A DNA stretch of 64,000 nucleotides from Agrypnia vestita. Lineage: Eukaryota > Arthropoda > Insecta > Trichoptera > Phryganeidae. The stretch's first letter is position 1; each line of letters starts with the position of its first letter. The stretch spans positions 1 through 64,000 of the forward strand of contig JADDOH010010214.1 of the NCBI GenBank assembly GCA_016648135.1, in the 5' to 3' direction. The notes under the pieces are model-generated. The model saw only the letters and a list, made by a program, of their open reading frames with translations, was not told the DNA's origin and made no database searches. A program made the translations under genes and the position numbers. Below are positions 54,972 to 64,000 of the stretch, one piece after another.

Positions 54972-55060
54972 ACAAGGCAAGCTTGTGCTACGAAAATGGG
55001 ACTAACTTGCTGGTGTCTGGAATGGGACTCGATCCACCGATCACCAGGTCACTAGGCAAT
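54972..55060 (-). mobile_element. tRNA-derived SINE, family S2, copy 2
   Basis: AGCTTGTGCTACGAAAATGG, GACTAACTTGCTGG, then GGGACTCGATCC (inverse of a box B) and CACCAGGTCACTAGG match 12418-12500 in order. Confidence 0.7.
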
Positions 55061-55272
55061 CTTATGACGTCTAAAATAAGAAGCTAATCAATTAGCTTAT
55101 TTTAATACTTCATGAATAAAGCGAAATTATTAATTGAGATTATTATAATTGACCACCCAATTATTACCAGTAAAGAATTTTTTATCGAATTAACAAAACA
55201 TGTTAGGCCTATACTGTGTACTAGATATCAAAATATTATGATCCACTATTCAGACTTGTTAGCTTAAAACGT

Positions 55273-55641
55273 TTGACACCACTTTTAAATAAGTTAACTT
55301 TAGTTAATTTAACGATGGAAATAAAAATAAGTTATAATACTTTCGCTCTTTTAACTCATGGCTTCGACGTGCTGGGAGCGCTCTCCTCTTCCAGACTTTC
55401 CAAAGTTCGGGCTGGAAGTTCAGCGGTGTCCCTCGGTGATACATTGCCGTTGGATGCAAGTTACTGGAGATGCAAGGAAGTGTCCCCTGGGGACTGGAGG
55501 GGTCCTACGATTACAGCTTTAGCCAGTCTTGGTCATCCGATTAAAGCTCCTCAGCCAGACGATGAAGATGTAGATAAAGGTGTAATCAAGCATTCTCAAA
55601 AGATCTCGCATTTAAAATGTCAGCGACCGGAGCTTTTATAA
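55273..55641 (+). CDS. possible exon or ORF in GC-rich patch, unknown
   Basis: A 122-codon frame whose second half (from about 55365) runs through balanced-composition DNA: HGFDVLGALSSSRLSKVRAG, SLGDTLPLDASYWRCKEV, ending acidic PQPDDEDVDKGVIKHSQK. The absence of stops over about 270 bp is only mildly surprising at this GC content. I recognise no domain. The first 30 codons are AT-rich and probably not coding. Could be a diverged exon. Confidence 0.25.
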   Translation: MTPLLNKLTLVNLTMEIKISYNTFALLTHGFDVLGALSSSRLSKVRAGSSAVSLGDTLPLDASYWRCKEVSPGDWRGPTITALASLGHPIKAPQPDDEDVDKGVIKHSQKISHLKCQRPELL

Positions 55642-55644
55642 AAA

Positions 55645-56250
55645 CTCTTTCAACTCTCTTCGTGAAAACATATTTTGTAGAAAATTCTTTTCTTTTAAGA
55701 CACATTACGCGGATTTTATTGAGATCATAATTACGTGAAAAAAAACGTACGTGTAAGTATATTTGGATACCGATAAAAACTAACATACATTAAGCTTTGT
55801 TGAATTGTTTAAGATTTTGTAGACTATAGAGGTGCCTACGAATCGTATTTCAGATGAGAGTTAGATGAGTTAGAGAGAGAAGAGAAAGAATATTATATTT
55901 AAAAAAAATTAATCAAAGTCTTGAGGAGAACTCGATGATGATAATATTCGAATTTTATTAATATTTTGTTCGTACTGTAGGTACATACAGCTAAATATGA
56001 AATCTAAATAAAAGAAAGGTGCAATAACAATAATTGCAGGATTTTGGAGCTGTAAATTCATGGATAGATAACCAATTTATTTTTTTTATTTAATTTATTT
56101 GCTTAAACCTAAAACGAATTTCAGATTCACTTACAAACTAATTTAATCAACTTAAAACTTTAAGTATATTTTCAGCAGCAACTCTATAATGACGACATCT
56201 TGGCGAGTATTCGATGCTGATCATGATTATTATTGCTGTATTTTCAGCAA
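55645..56250. other. AT-rich gene-free stretch
   Basis: No gene or element recognised. Confidence 0.5.
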
Positions 56251-56253
56251 GTT

Positions 56254-56407
56254 ATGGATGGACGGACGGACGAACGGACGGAAGAACGGACGGACAAACG
56301 GACGGACGAACGGACGGACGAACTGACGGACGAACGGACGGACGAACGGACGGACGAACGGACAGACAAACGGACAGACGAACGAATGGATGAACGGACG
56401 GACGTCC
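56254..56407. repeat. GGAC/GAAC 12-bp tandem array
   Basis: Units of the form GGACGGACGAAC repeat about 12 times with single-base changes (AACTGACGGACG, AACAGACAAAC). The minus-strand frames through it read repeated SVRSSVRLSVRS or PSVRPSVRPS and are artefacts of the repeat. Confidence 0.92.
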
Positions 56408-56409
56408 GT

Positions 56410-57925
56410 TGAAAAGTGAAAAACATCTTTGTCTCAAGGTTTTCGAAAATAATGGCTTCCCATAGAATATGAATGAATGATGATTTCATTTTGAAGGGAA
56501 TATTTATGTACATACCTACGTGTCTCTCAGATTTACTTTTATTCGAATAATTCAATTTTACGAGTTAAGAGAAATTTCTATAAATATTTGGCCGACTATA
56601 TTTGAGTTCGGAACATTTTCCCAGCGCCACTTGACTCAACCGGATATTTCCTACCTTTTTATATTTTTCGCACTTACTTCCATTTCCTCCTTCGGTCCTG
56701 AACCGTGAAAGAGGTTTCACTTTGCTTACGTGAAGACGACTCGAGGCTGTGTTATGAAAATATCCTTAGGAATTCTCACTCCCACTCGGCTCTCGTGTAT
56801 TTCGAGTGACCAATGTCGTGTTGGCGCACTGTGAACAATATCAATAAAATATATACATAAAATTTTCTTTAAAAATGATATCTCGAAATAATAGTAAAAT
56901 CGCTGGAGTTATTTATTTTAAGCGCGTTCATCGTCAAATTCACACATCAAAAGTAATCCAAAAGGTACATTATAAATCTTCACCCGTTCTCTACAAAATT
57001 ATAATTGTTTTATTTTAAAAAATTCATTGTATGTACTTTCTTTCAAATGAAATATAAGGCATCGATCTAAGGTAGTTAAATAATAAAAAAAAGGCTATCT
57101 GCCTCAGAACAGGTATTTTTATGCATCTAAGGAGGTTGGCAATGGTCGAGAGGCTTGGTGCCTATTTTTATATGTTTTATGTGTGTCAAGCAATTAATTG
57201 TCTTTTGTACAATATACGTTAATTTATCGGTACTGAAATGAAAAAAAATTATATATATATATACGAATCATTAATTTAAAATGTATATGTAGCTTAAAAG
57301 TAAAATTAAATATTTATGGGGAAAAAATAAACCTTTTTTAAAAGTTAATTTAACCGTTAACATGAAATAAATAAAAACATAACTTAAGGGTACATATCTT
57401 AAAAAAAACACTTTTGTAAAATATATGTTCAAAATGATAAATATTCAATATATACGAGTATATAATGCTATACACCTTCTATGATCATTTCCATATAAAA
57501 TAATTAAGGAAATCTATTTAGTAAACTCAAAATCGCACTTGGTACTGTTTTAAGCAAGTATTATCGTAAATTTAAGCGATAAACACACATATATATATAT
57601 CTTAAAATATAGTTTAATTTTTATTACTATTTTTTTACCATTGAACATAAATTGTGACACACAATTTTATCATTTTGTCTAGTTAACCTTACTGCTAATA
57701 GATCACAGTGCGGCGGGGAGATTAGTTTTATGGTTTGAACTGTGAGCGAATCCTCGAAATGTTAGTAGCACCTACCAATATTTTCACTCAAGAACCAAAA
57801 TTAAATAGTTACCTCTATTTGAATTCAATAAGTACGTCTTGAAATTTTGTTATTATATTATTATGATGATGCCCATTTTTTTAACTACTACATATTATAA
57901 TATGTTTAAGAATATGTAGATAATT
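56410..57925. other. AT-rich gene-free stretch
   Basis: The short frame 56520-56708 has no domain. A small CpG-bearing patch (56690-56830) and 57700-57760 (CAGTGCGGCGGGGAGATTAG) stand out slightly. Nothing assignable. Confidence 0.45.
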
Positions 57926-57931
57926 TAATAA

Positions 57932-58028
57932 TTGAAGAAATATCACAGCGAATATTTATGAGTTGAAGAAATATCACAGCGGATAGTATGAGTTGAAGAA
58001 ATATCATAGCGGATAGTATGAGTTGAAT
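57932..58028 (+). repeat. 30-bp tandem repeat, three units
   Basis: AGTTGAAGAAATATCACAGC then GGATAGTATG, at 57932 (diverged), 57961 and 57991, then a partial AGTTGAA leading into a hairpin. Confidence 0.88.
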
Positions 58029-58067
58029 GATAAAGACATTTACTTAAATACCTTCATCATTCAACTC
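58020..58067. repeat. hairpin, 12-nt perfect arms
   Basis: GAGTTGAATGAT (58020-58031) and ATCATTCAACTC (58056-58067) with a 24-nt loop; the left arm derives from the 30-bp repeat. Confidence 0.85.
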
Positions 58068-58180
58068 AGACTCCAGGTCGTAATCCCTGCGTCTTCCTAT
58101 AAAAAGCCTTCCATTCACATTTCCCATATAAATCTTCGTCTCTATGAAACTTATATAATTTATCTTAATTAATAAAAATA
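58060..58180 (+). repeat. dispersed repeat R, copy 3
   Basis: CCAGGTCGTAATCCCTGCGT, CCTATAAAAAGCCTTCC, CATTTCCCATATAAATCTTC, GTCTCTATGAAAC, TTATATAATTTATCTTAATT: blocks in the same order as copies 1 and 2. Confidence 0.75.
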
Positions 58181-58184
58181 AAAA

Positions 58185-59225
58185 TTTATATCATATTTTT
58201 GTACGAATTCAGGTAAATAATAGTTGGACAGAGTATTTATAGAAAATTAAAATTATTTATAAAAGTAAAATAATCGATAATACTAAAAATAAAATAATGC
58301 TAAAATATTTATGTTGTAGCGAACTATTAATAAGTTGCCGTTGTGAGGAACACCGCCACTTATTGCAGCCATTAACAGCGCAACCCTAAATCTTCCAGTG
58401 CTTCCGTACACTGCAATTTCATTGCTTTTCATAGTCAACACTGTGTCGTCGGTTGATAGAGACCGCAGTGCGGTTAAGAAGTGTTATGTCGGAGAGATTT
58501 ATTGCATTTTCTCTTGAAAGACAAAGGATACGTTCTACCTTTTATCTCAGCTTCCTGCCGCCGCATACTTCTCCGGGCGCAGTTTGTCACTCGGGGTCAT
58601 AAATCGCGGGGAATACCGGAATAAACTACTAATGTTCCACGGACCTTGGGAGACGGTCTCAAGCATTGAGGTTATCTCCATTAAGACAAACGTGTACGCC
58701 GTGAGCCTGAGATAAGGATCTGTTAACACATACATTTGTACGAAGTTGATACTTTTAGTGGTTTATGTAACTCTACCCACTAATTCGGTGCGTTCGTAAA
58801 TAGAAAAACTACGCATTTTTGCAATTAATGTATTTTCCTCTATTATTCTGTACTTCCTCCCAGCATTTTATCAGTTTCTAAATCCATATTAATAATAAAA
58901 AAACTCCTAAAATTTGTAAAAACCAAATTTCGAACCGGTTCTACAACTCTTCACCATCTCGAATGTCTTCACTTCGAGTGTTCGGTATCCGGTAACCGGT
59001 CATCAATCCTATATTCTTTATTGCTATTCCAAAATATATCATATCATATATTATGGAATTTCCCACCAACGCAAAATATTTAATCTTTTTTAAAGAAGTT
59101 AGTGTAAAGACTTTATATTTCCTAATATAAACAGTAATTGCACATAATCAATGTAAATTTCATTCAAATGTAACACATATTTTGTTCATACTGATATACA
59201 CTTTATATTTAGATAGATTTATGTA
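58185..59225. other. gene-free stretch with balanced patch 58330-58740
   Basis: 58330-58740 is single-copy, CpG-bearing DNA (CTGCCGCCGCATACTTCTCC, GGTCATAAATCGCGGGG). It has the look of conserved regulatory DNA or an exon remnant. The minus frame 58547-58735 shows no domain. Confidence 0.4.
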
Positions 59226-59232
59226 CTTAGCA

Positions 59233-59300
59233 AAAATATGTTTTTTTTATTAAAACATTCGGTATGTTTTTTTATGTTTTTTTTATTAAAACATTCGGTG
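59233..59300 (+). repeat. ~40-bp tandem duplication
   Basis: ATGTTTTTTTTATTAAAACA then TTCGGT occurs twice (about 59233 and 59274), the second directly after the first. Confidence 0.8.
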
Positions 59301-59470
59301 ACAGAGTATTAATTCGTAAAGAGATAAACAAAACCCCGTTTTTATGAGGGGGGATTGGATCAGTGCAGAAGAATGTCCCCATTTCGTCTATTTAAGGCAC
59401 ATTGTAAATACGCATTATTCTAGCATAATCAAATCCCCTAGCAAACAAAAAAAACAACAATACAAAAATT

Positions 59471-59565
59471 ATTACAAAAGATATAGTGTTATAAATTTCA
59501 TATGTATGTATGAATATATATATTACAAAAGACATTGTGTTATAAATTTCATATGTATGTATTTT
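59471..59565 (+). repeat. ~50-bp tandem duplication
   Basis: ATTACAAAAGATATAGTGTT, ATAAATTTCATATGTATGTA occurs twice with two substitutions. Confidence 0.85.
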
Positions 59566-59959
59566 TAAACGATCATGCAAACATTTACATTTATAATGTA
59601 CACTGTTATCTAGATATGTATACGTTTCTTATTTTATTGTTATAGGTGTAAACCGTAGAAATAAAATAAATTAATATTTCTTTAGCTTCTTCCACTTCCT
59701 TTATTTTTTCCCTCCCATCACTCTGTAATTTACCATACAACTTCATTCCACTACGCATAATGAATTTTGCGAATGTATTTTCTTTCCAAAAGCACTTTTT
59801 AATTCATATTTTCTTGTTATGCAGTGGTCATGTTCATTTTGTTTTTTTTTTCCTTTGAATTCAAAGGTGTTGTGTACATGAATTAATTTATCTATAAACA
59901 GAAGTCCATTACTTGGAATCATTTGTCTGAATTATGTCTGTTATTATTTTTAGTTTTTC

Positions 59960-60075
59960 TTATGTGTTTCTTCTTCTTATATGTTTTCTTATAGTGCTTT
60001 ATGCATTATACTTCTTATATGTTTTTCTTATGTGCTTCTTCTTCTTATATGTTTTCTTATAGTGCTTTATGCATA
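59960..60075 (+). repeat. ~71-bp tandem duplication
   Basis: TCTTCTTCTTATATGTTTTC then TTATAGTGCTTTATGCAT occurs at about 59968 and 60027, separated by a TATACTTCTTATATG stretch belonging to the unit. Confidence 0.8.
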
Positions 60076-60079
60076 GGGC

Positions 60080-60615
60080 ATCGGTAAATTTTTTGTTACA
60101 TTTTTTACAAAGTTACATTTATTTTGGCGCATTCAGGGTAAAAAAAATATTGTAAAGCTAACTACGCACGCAGCATGTAGCGGAAATGCGATACCAAAAC
60201 TAACGATGCCACATTAAATTCTTGTCAGATTCTGTTTACATGCGAGTTCACGAATGTTTTGATAGTTTTTTAAATATTTTTTTGCCTGTCACCATGTTGA
60301 AAACAATTAAATGTGATATTCGCGAAATTATTTATTTTATTTCTTCTGAGTTAACCAAGTATATAGCTAAAGTAATTAATATGATGGGCTATTATTTCGT
60401 TATATATATTTTTCCAAGATTTTATTTTGATGTATCTTCTTATTCTTCCCAAAAGAGATATTCTTTTTACTATTTTTGGTATCATTCTTTTCTCTTATTT
60501 TATTTCTCAACCATGTTCATTTTACCTACTACACAATTATAGAAATGCAGTGCAACTATTTTCAAAAACTAATGGCAGTTGACACAGAAATTATAACAAA
60601 AAATATTAACCAAAG
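60080..60615. other. AT-rich gene-free stretch
   Basis: The 60222-60542 frame is a long aromatic-rich open frame in AT-rich DNA without known domains; probably chance. Confidence 0.45.
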
Positions 60616-60619
60616 TACC

Positions 60620-60745
60620 TATATTATAGATGTCTCATAGAGACGAAATTATATTTTTTATAGGGAAGTAGGTATGGAAGTCTTTAGGAGTTCATAGGGC
60701 TTACGACCTATCGCGCTGGCTTAAGTGATCACTTTACAAAATGTA
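60620..60745 (-). repeat. dispersed repeat R, copy 4 (inverted)
   Basis: On the minus strand: AAGTGATCACTTAAGCCAGC, ATAGGTCGTAAGCCCTATG, AAAGACTTCCATACCTAC, CGTCTCTATGAGACATCTAT. It has the cleanest 5' part of the family and shares GTGATCACTTAA with copy 1. Confidence 0.75.
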
Positions 60746-60749
60746 ATGT

Positions 60750-61900
60750 TCACCATTTCCACCCATGATAGAATACCACATCTGTCAAATTTTTTTGGAA
60801 GTTATCCATATATTTAAGTTTTACAACCTGTTTCACATGTATGTAGTAATTAAAATTAGCGCCACCGGCATCCATAGCTTTATTATTCCCTTAATAAAAT
60901 ACAGATCACACTAATGAAGTATCTATGTTTATTGGAATTTTTTAAAGCAATATCCTTTGTATATATTATGTGTAATGAATTTCCGTCGTATTAACATTAT
61001 ACTAGAATATCGCTGAAAACTATTTTCAATTTTTTAATTCCTTTTTTTGACCAATTTTTTATATTCATAATGTGTTGAGTTTGTATGATAGAGGACATTA
61101 TCAATAGATATATCTTATTAATGATATTCCCTTACCGATAAAATCCAATACCGTGTTCGTTGAAAAATTTGGACAAGCTCAAAATATTCTGTAAAAATTA
61201 CTTCCTTGTTTTCAAAATACTGAGTGTAGGTAAAAGTTTACCTATGGCATTATTTTTAATTATGTGCACATAATTAAAATAACCAAGAATTTTATAATTG
61301 AGTAATAAATACAATAATCTGTAAATGCGTGATCTATTTAATATGATTAGACGGTTTAGAGAAAAAAATATATAAAACAGAAGAATTTATACGAACGGCT
61401 AGTTACATGCTGTAAATATATAAATGTGCCCTTATAATTAATTAATCATTGAAAAATTGCTGTTTTAATTTTTTGTTCAAAATACGCCATTTATTATTTT
61501 ACTGTGTTTTAAGTTTAAGACCGCTATTATATTACAAACTCGAATAGAATCCTCTACAATACACCAACTTCCCCCGCCTCAGCTGCGAGGTTACATCCTG
61601 CCCCGTTCTATGAGAAGAAAGAGGGGAGCAGCGCTTTTTTAATCAACTTAAGGGCTAATTAAAAATAAAACATTAACGCAGTCTTCCCGGGTTCTCTGGA
61701 AGAGTTCAGTTATTAATGGTAAGAAGATTTAACCATAATTTCATTACATGTTGTTGGAGGATTTTTTTTTCAGCTCGATTTGAGAAGTTTAAAACTGCAT
61801 TTTAATTTATGATGATTTCTGTACTTCATTTCAGATATTTACTTTTCAGGATTAACTAGGACAATGTTTACCGAAAAATATATTTCGATACATTTATGTG
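60750..61900. other. AT-rich stretch with balanced patch 61560-61700
   Basis: The patch CCCCCGCCTCAGCTGCGAGG ... AGGGCTAATTAAAAATAAAA contains an E-box CAGCTG and homeodomain-type TAATTA cores close together. It may be regulatory. No genes seen. Confidence 0.4.
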
Positions 61901-61905
61901 TAAGC

Positions 61906-62119
61906 TGTGGAGTTTAAAAGTGAAAAGTGAAGCAATATCCAAAAAGTTAAAAAAATATTTTGAATGCTGTCACCGAGGATTGTTAATTTAGAATGTACTA
62001 AATTATAGATTTTATGTAACTATTTCATCATATTTCCTAAAAAATTTCGAATTCAGTACATTCTTAATTAATAATCATCTGTGATATTGACATTGCTGTC
62101 TTTGCCTTTATACCCCACA
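61906..62119. mobile_element. MITE family D, copy 3
   Basis: Left end degraded (TGTGGAGTTTAAAAGTGAAA), inner GCAATATCCAAAAAGTTAAA, TTTTGAATGCTGTCACCGAG; right TGCTGTCTTTGCCTTTATAC then CCCACA. About 214 bp, colinear with copy 2. Confidence 0.78.
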
Positions 62120-62227
62120 TTTGATCTATTTTGAATATTTTCACGCACTTTTTAATAATTATTCAAACAACAATTGATTATATTTAATTTTTCAAAACAA
62201 GAAAACACTTTGTGACTTGACAATATA

Positions 62228-62359
62228 AGAAATTTAAGAATAAATTAAATACTATATTATAATTGTCCTGAAGAAGGTTGAGTCCAACCGAAACTAGTTA
62301 ACAAATATATAGCAATAAAGTGGTTTAAGACATAGTATTTAATTTATTCTTAAATTTCT
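62228..62359. mobile_element. 28-bp perfect inverted repeats around a hammerhead/Penelope-like core
   Basis: The arm AGAAATTTAAGAATAAATTA... (62228-62255) is matched exactly by its reverse complement at 62332-62359. Between them, CCTGAAGAAGGTTG (62268) and CAACCGAAACTAG share the CTGANGA, stem (GGTTG/CAACC), GAAAC layout. Total 132 bp. It may be a dimeric or fold-back Penelope end. Confidence 0.65.
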
Positions 62360-62364
62360 GATTA

Positions 62365-64000
62365 TATTTAAGTTTCTTGAAGAAAACAATATTTAACCTA
62401 AAATATCACGAATCCAAAAATTGAGTTATTATCTTACTAATTATCTAAATATGAATAAAATATAACGTTAAAGAAATATTTTATATTTCAAGGAAATATT
62501 TTGAGATCACAACCCTTTATCAATAATAGACCTTTGTAATAATCGATACAGAATATTATGTTAGTCAGAGATAAATAGTAAAAAAGTGTGGAGCATCTAC
62601 ATAGGCTTGCCCGAACGCTAGTCCCTCGATCGTGCCAATAGACCAATAACCATCAATCAGAAACCCGATACAACCGGAGAGGTACTGGCAAGCATAACCA
62701 TGATTACTCTTCCTTCGAATACCGAATGAAACAGTCGCAATATTATTTGTGTTGCGCGAACAATACCATTGTAACCGACATTTAACCAAGCGTGAGTATA
62801 TACTGCTCATCCTGTATATCCATCTCACCATTCATTCACATATACCTATCTCTTGTCACACAAATTTACACACCACGCATAAAATTTCCCGGCAGATCAT
62901 GCTACGTCAGATGGGCACTGATCTACCCACAAACATGCAGCCTTAATTTCATTTATATACATACACAAATCATACGCTAAATTTTTACTACGAGGTAATC
63001 AAACATTTGCCAATAAAGTAAAAAGGTACTGGCGGAGATGGGCAAGCTGGCACATCTTATAAATTTAATTAAGTACCTGTACAAACGTACTTTCACAACG
63101 ATGAAGGACATTCAACGCAAACAACTTGTGCAAAGTGCGAAAAGGCCGCATCCTCTCCGCGAATTTATTAAATCACTAAGGGAACACAAAATGAGAAATG
63201 TACTTGAAAACTGATAGAGAAGAGTTACCATTGGTGGCAAAATGACCCATAACCTTAGATATTCGAATGACACAGCGCAGGTTGCCAACTTGTTTTCTAT
63301 TCTACAATAAAATTCTACAATCTAAAAGTATACCTTAAAATAAATAGATCCGAATTAAAACACAGAAAAAACATGTTACCATCGTACAAAACCCAAAACA
63401 GATAACAAAACAATGACAAGTTTAATTATTTTGAATCCTACAACATTGGAAAACATGCATCGGGTAAAATCGCTCGTTGTCTTAATTTCCCTGTATGATG
63501 AGAAATAGACAATTTAAAAATATAAATGGAAGATACAGGATAATTCATGTTAAAAAATGCCTGAGTTGATATAATCACTTCTCCGAAGTCGCCAGCGCGC
63601 TTGGGACGTTCACCGAAATCCTTAGATATCGAAATGCTTTTGTTTTTTCTGTGACGAAAAGTGACGAAAATTTAAAAAAAAAATCGATTCCAGGTTCCAA
63701 AAAAAAGATTTAATATCTCCCAACTGCCTTTTTTGCACTGTGAGCAGTTGTTTGCCCATGATAACTTGAGGCTAATGTCGAAATCTCCGTAGGATTTTTT
63801 CCGAAATTCCAAGTCTATGTCCGAAAACTGAAAATATCTCAAGGACGAACATTTGTAACACCAAAAGGAAAAAGGAGACTTCTTCAGATTCAACGAAAGA
63901 TTCAGATTCAAAGTTCAAGGAAACATCTTGAGTAAATAAATTACTAAAAGGGAGAAGAAAAGAGACAGTTGACGACGATTAAGTTTCTTGGAAAATAATA
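62365..64000. other. gene-free stretch to the window end
   Basis: No host gene recognised. Frames at 62565-62980 and 63672-63911 lack known domains. Near 63100-63260 the sequence is more balanced but its frames are broken. Confidence 0.45.

Noticed and set aside
56244..56555. Repetitive S/V/R-rich and P/S/V/R-rich minus-strand frames
   Set aside because: Both are translations of the 12-bp GGAC/GAAC array in different frames.
60222..60542. 106-codon open frame
   Set aside because: Aromatic-rich chance frame in AT-rich DNA; no start context or domain.
1..64000. CRISPR arrays, operons, bacterial promoters or ribosome binding sites
   Set aside because: Nothing fits; spacing-regular repeats found here are eukaryotic minisatellites with no unique spacers, and the element content is insect-like.

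Overview
This 64 kb window looks like intergenic or intronic DNA from a large, AT-rich insect (arthropod) genome. I find no intact host protein-coding gene. The arthropod assignment rests on the mobile elements: two piggyBac remnants, a mariner element, a Ty3/gypsy remnant with an arthropod-style TATA plus CAGT promoter, Penelope-like elements, several RTE/Jockey-like non-LTR retrotransposon ends, tRNA-derived SINEs and a degenerate TTAGG-type repeat. The species cannot be fixed from the sequence. Most open reading frames are short chance frames in AT-rich DNA; the recognisable ones belong to broken transposable elements.

Layout. 0.3-1.6 kb: internally deleted piggyBac copy with both ends. 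1.9-2.7 kb: a MITE and a dispersed repeat. 3.8-4.2 kb: non-LTR retrotransposon end. 6.4-7.8 kb: Helentron/DINE-like element whose core is a ~117-bp minisatellite packed with heat-shock-element modules (the standout feature). 7.9-9.5 kb: two more LINE ends. 10.2-10.7 kb: Penelope-like end with a hammerhead-like core. 12.4-14.9 kb: SINE, then a second minisatellite-bearing element and relatives. 16-17.1 kb: two further LINE ends. 20.0-20.4 kb: fold-back MITE containing telomere-like repeats. 24-28 kb: MITE, Penelope GIY-YIG fragment, two SINEs. 29.6-30.5 kb: three copies of a Penelope-LTR-like unit in both orientations. 31.3-35.7 kb: a nest of LINE, gypsy pol, piggyBac inserted into the gypsy, gypsy LTR and an RTE-like LINE. 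36.5-37.8 kb: almost complete mariner. 38.4-39.8 kb: two LTR-like promoters on the minus strand. 40.7-43.3 kb: fold-back MITE and a 2.2-kb DNA transposon I cannot place in a named superfamily. 44-64 kb: SINEs, MITEs, tandem repeats, hairpins and a few GC-richer islands that may be regulatory or degraded exons.

The window therefore records layered insertions rather than a pathway. Biologically, the most interesting points are the dense HSE array (potential HSF-binding platform), the repeated hammerhead/Penelope-like cores, and the unclassified transposon with a CxCx5CxC motif. All assignments come from reading motifs by eye; no database search was possible.
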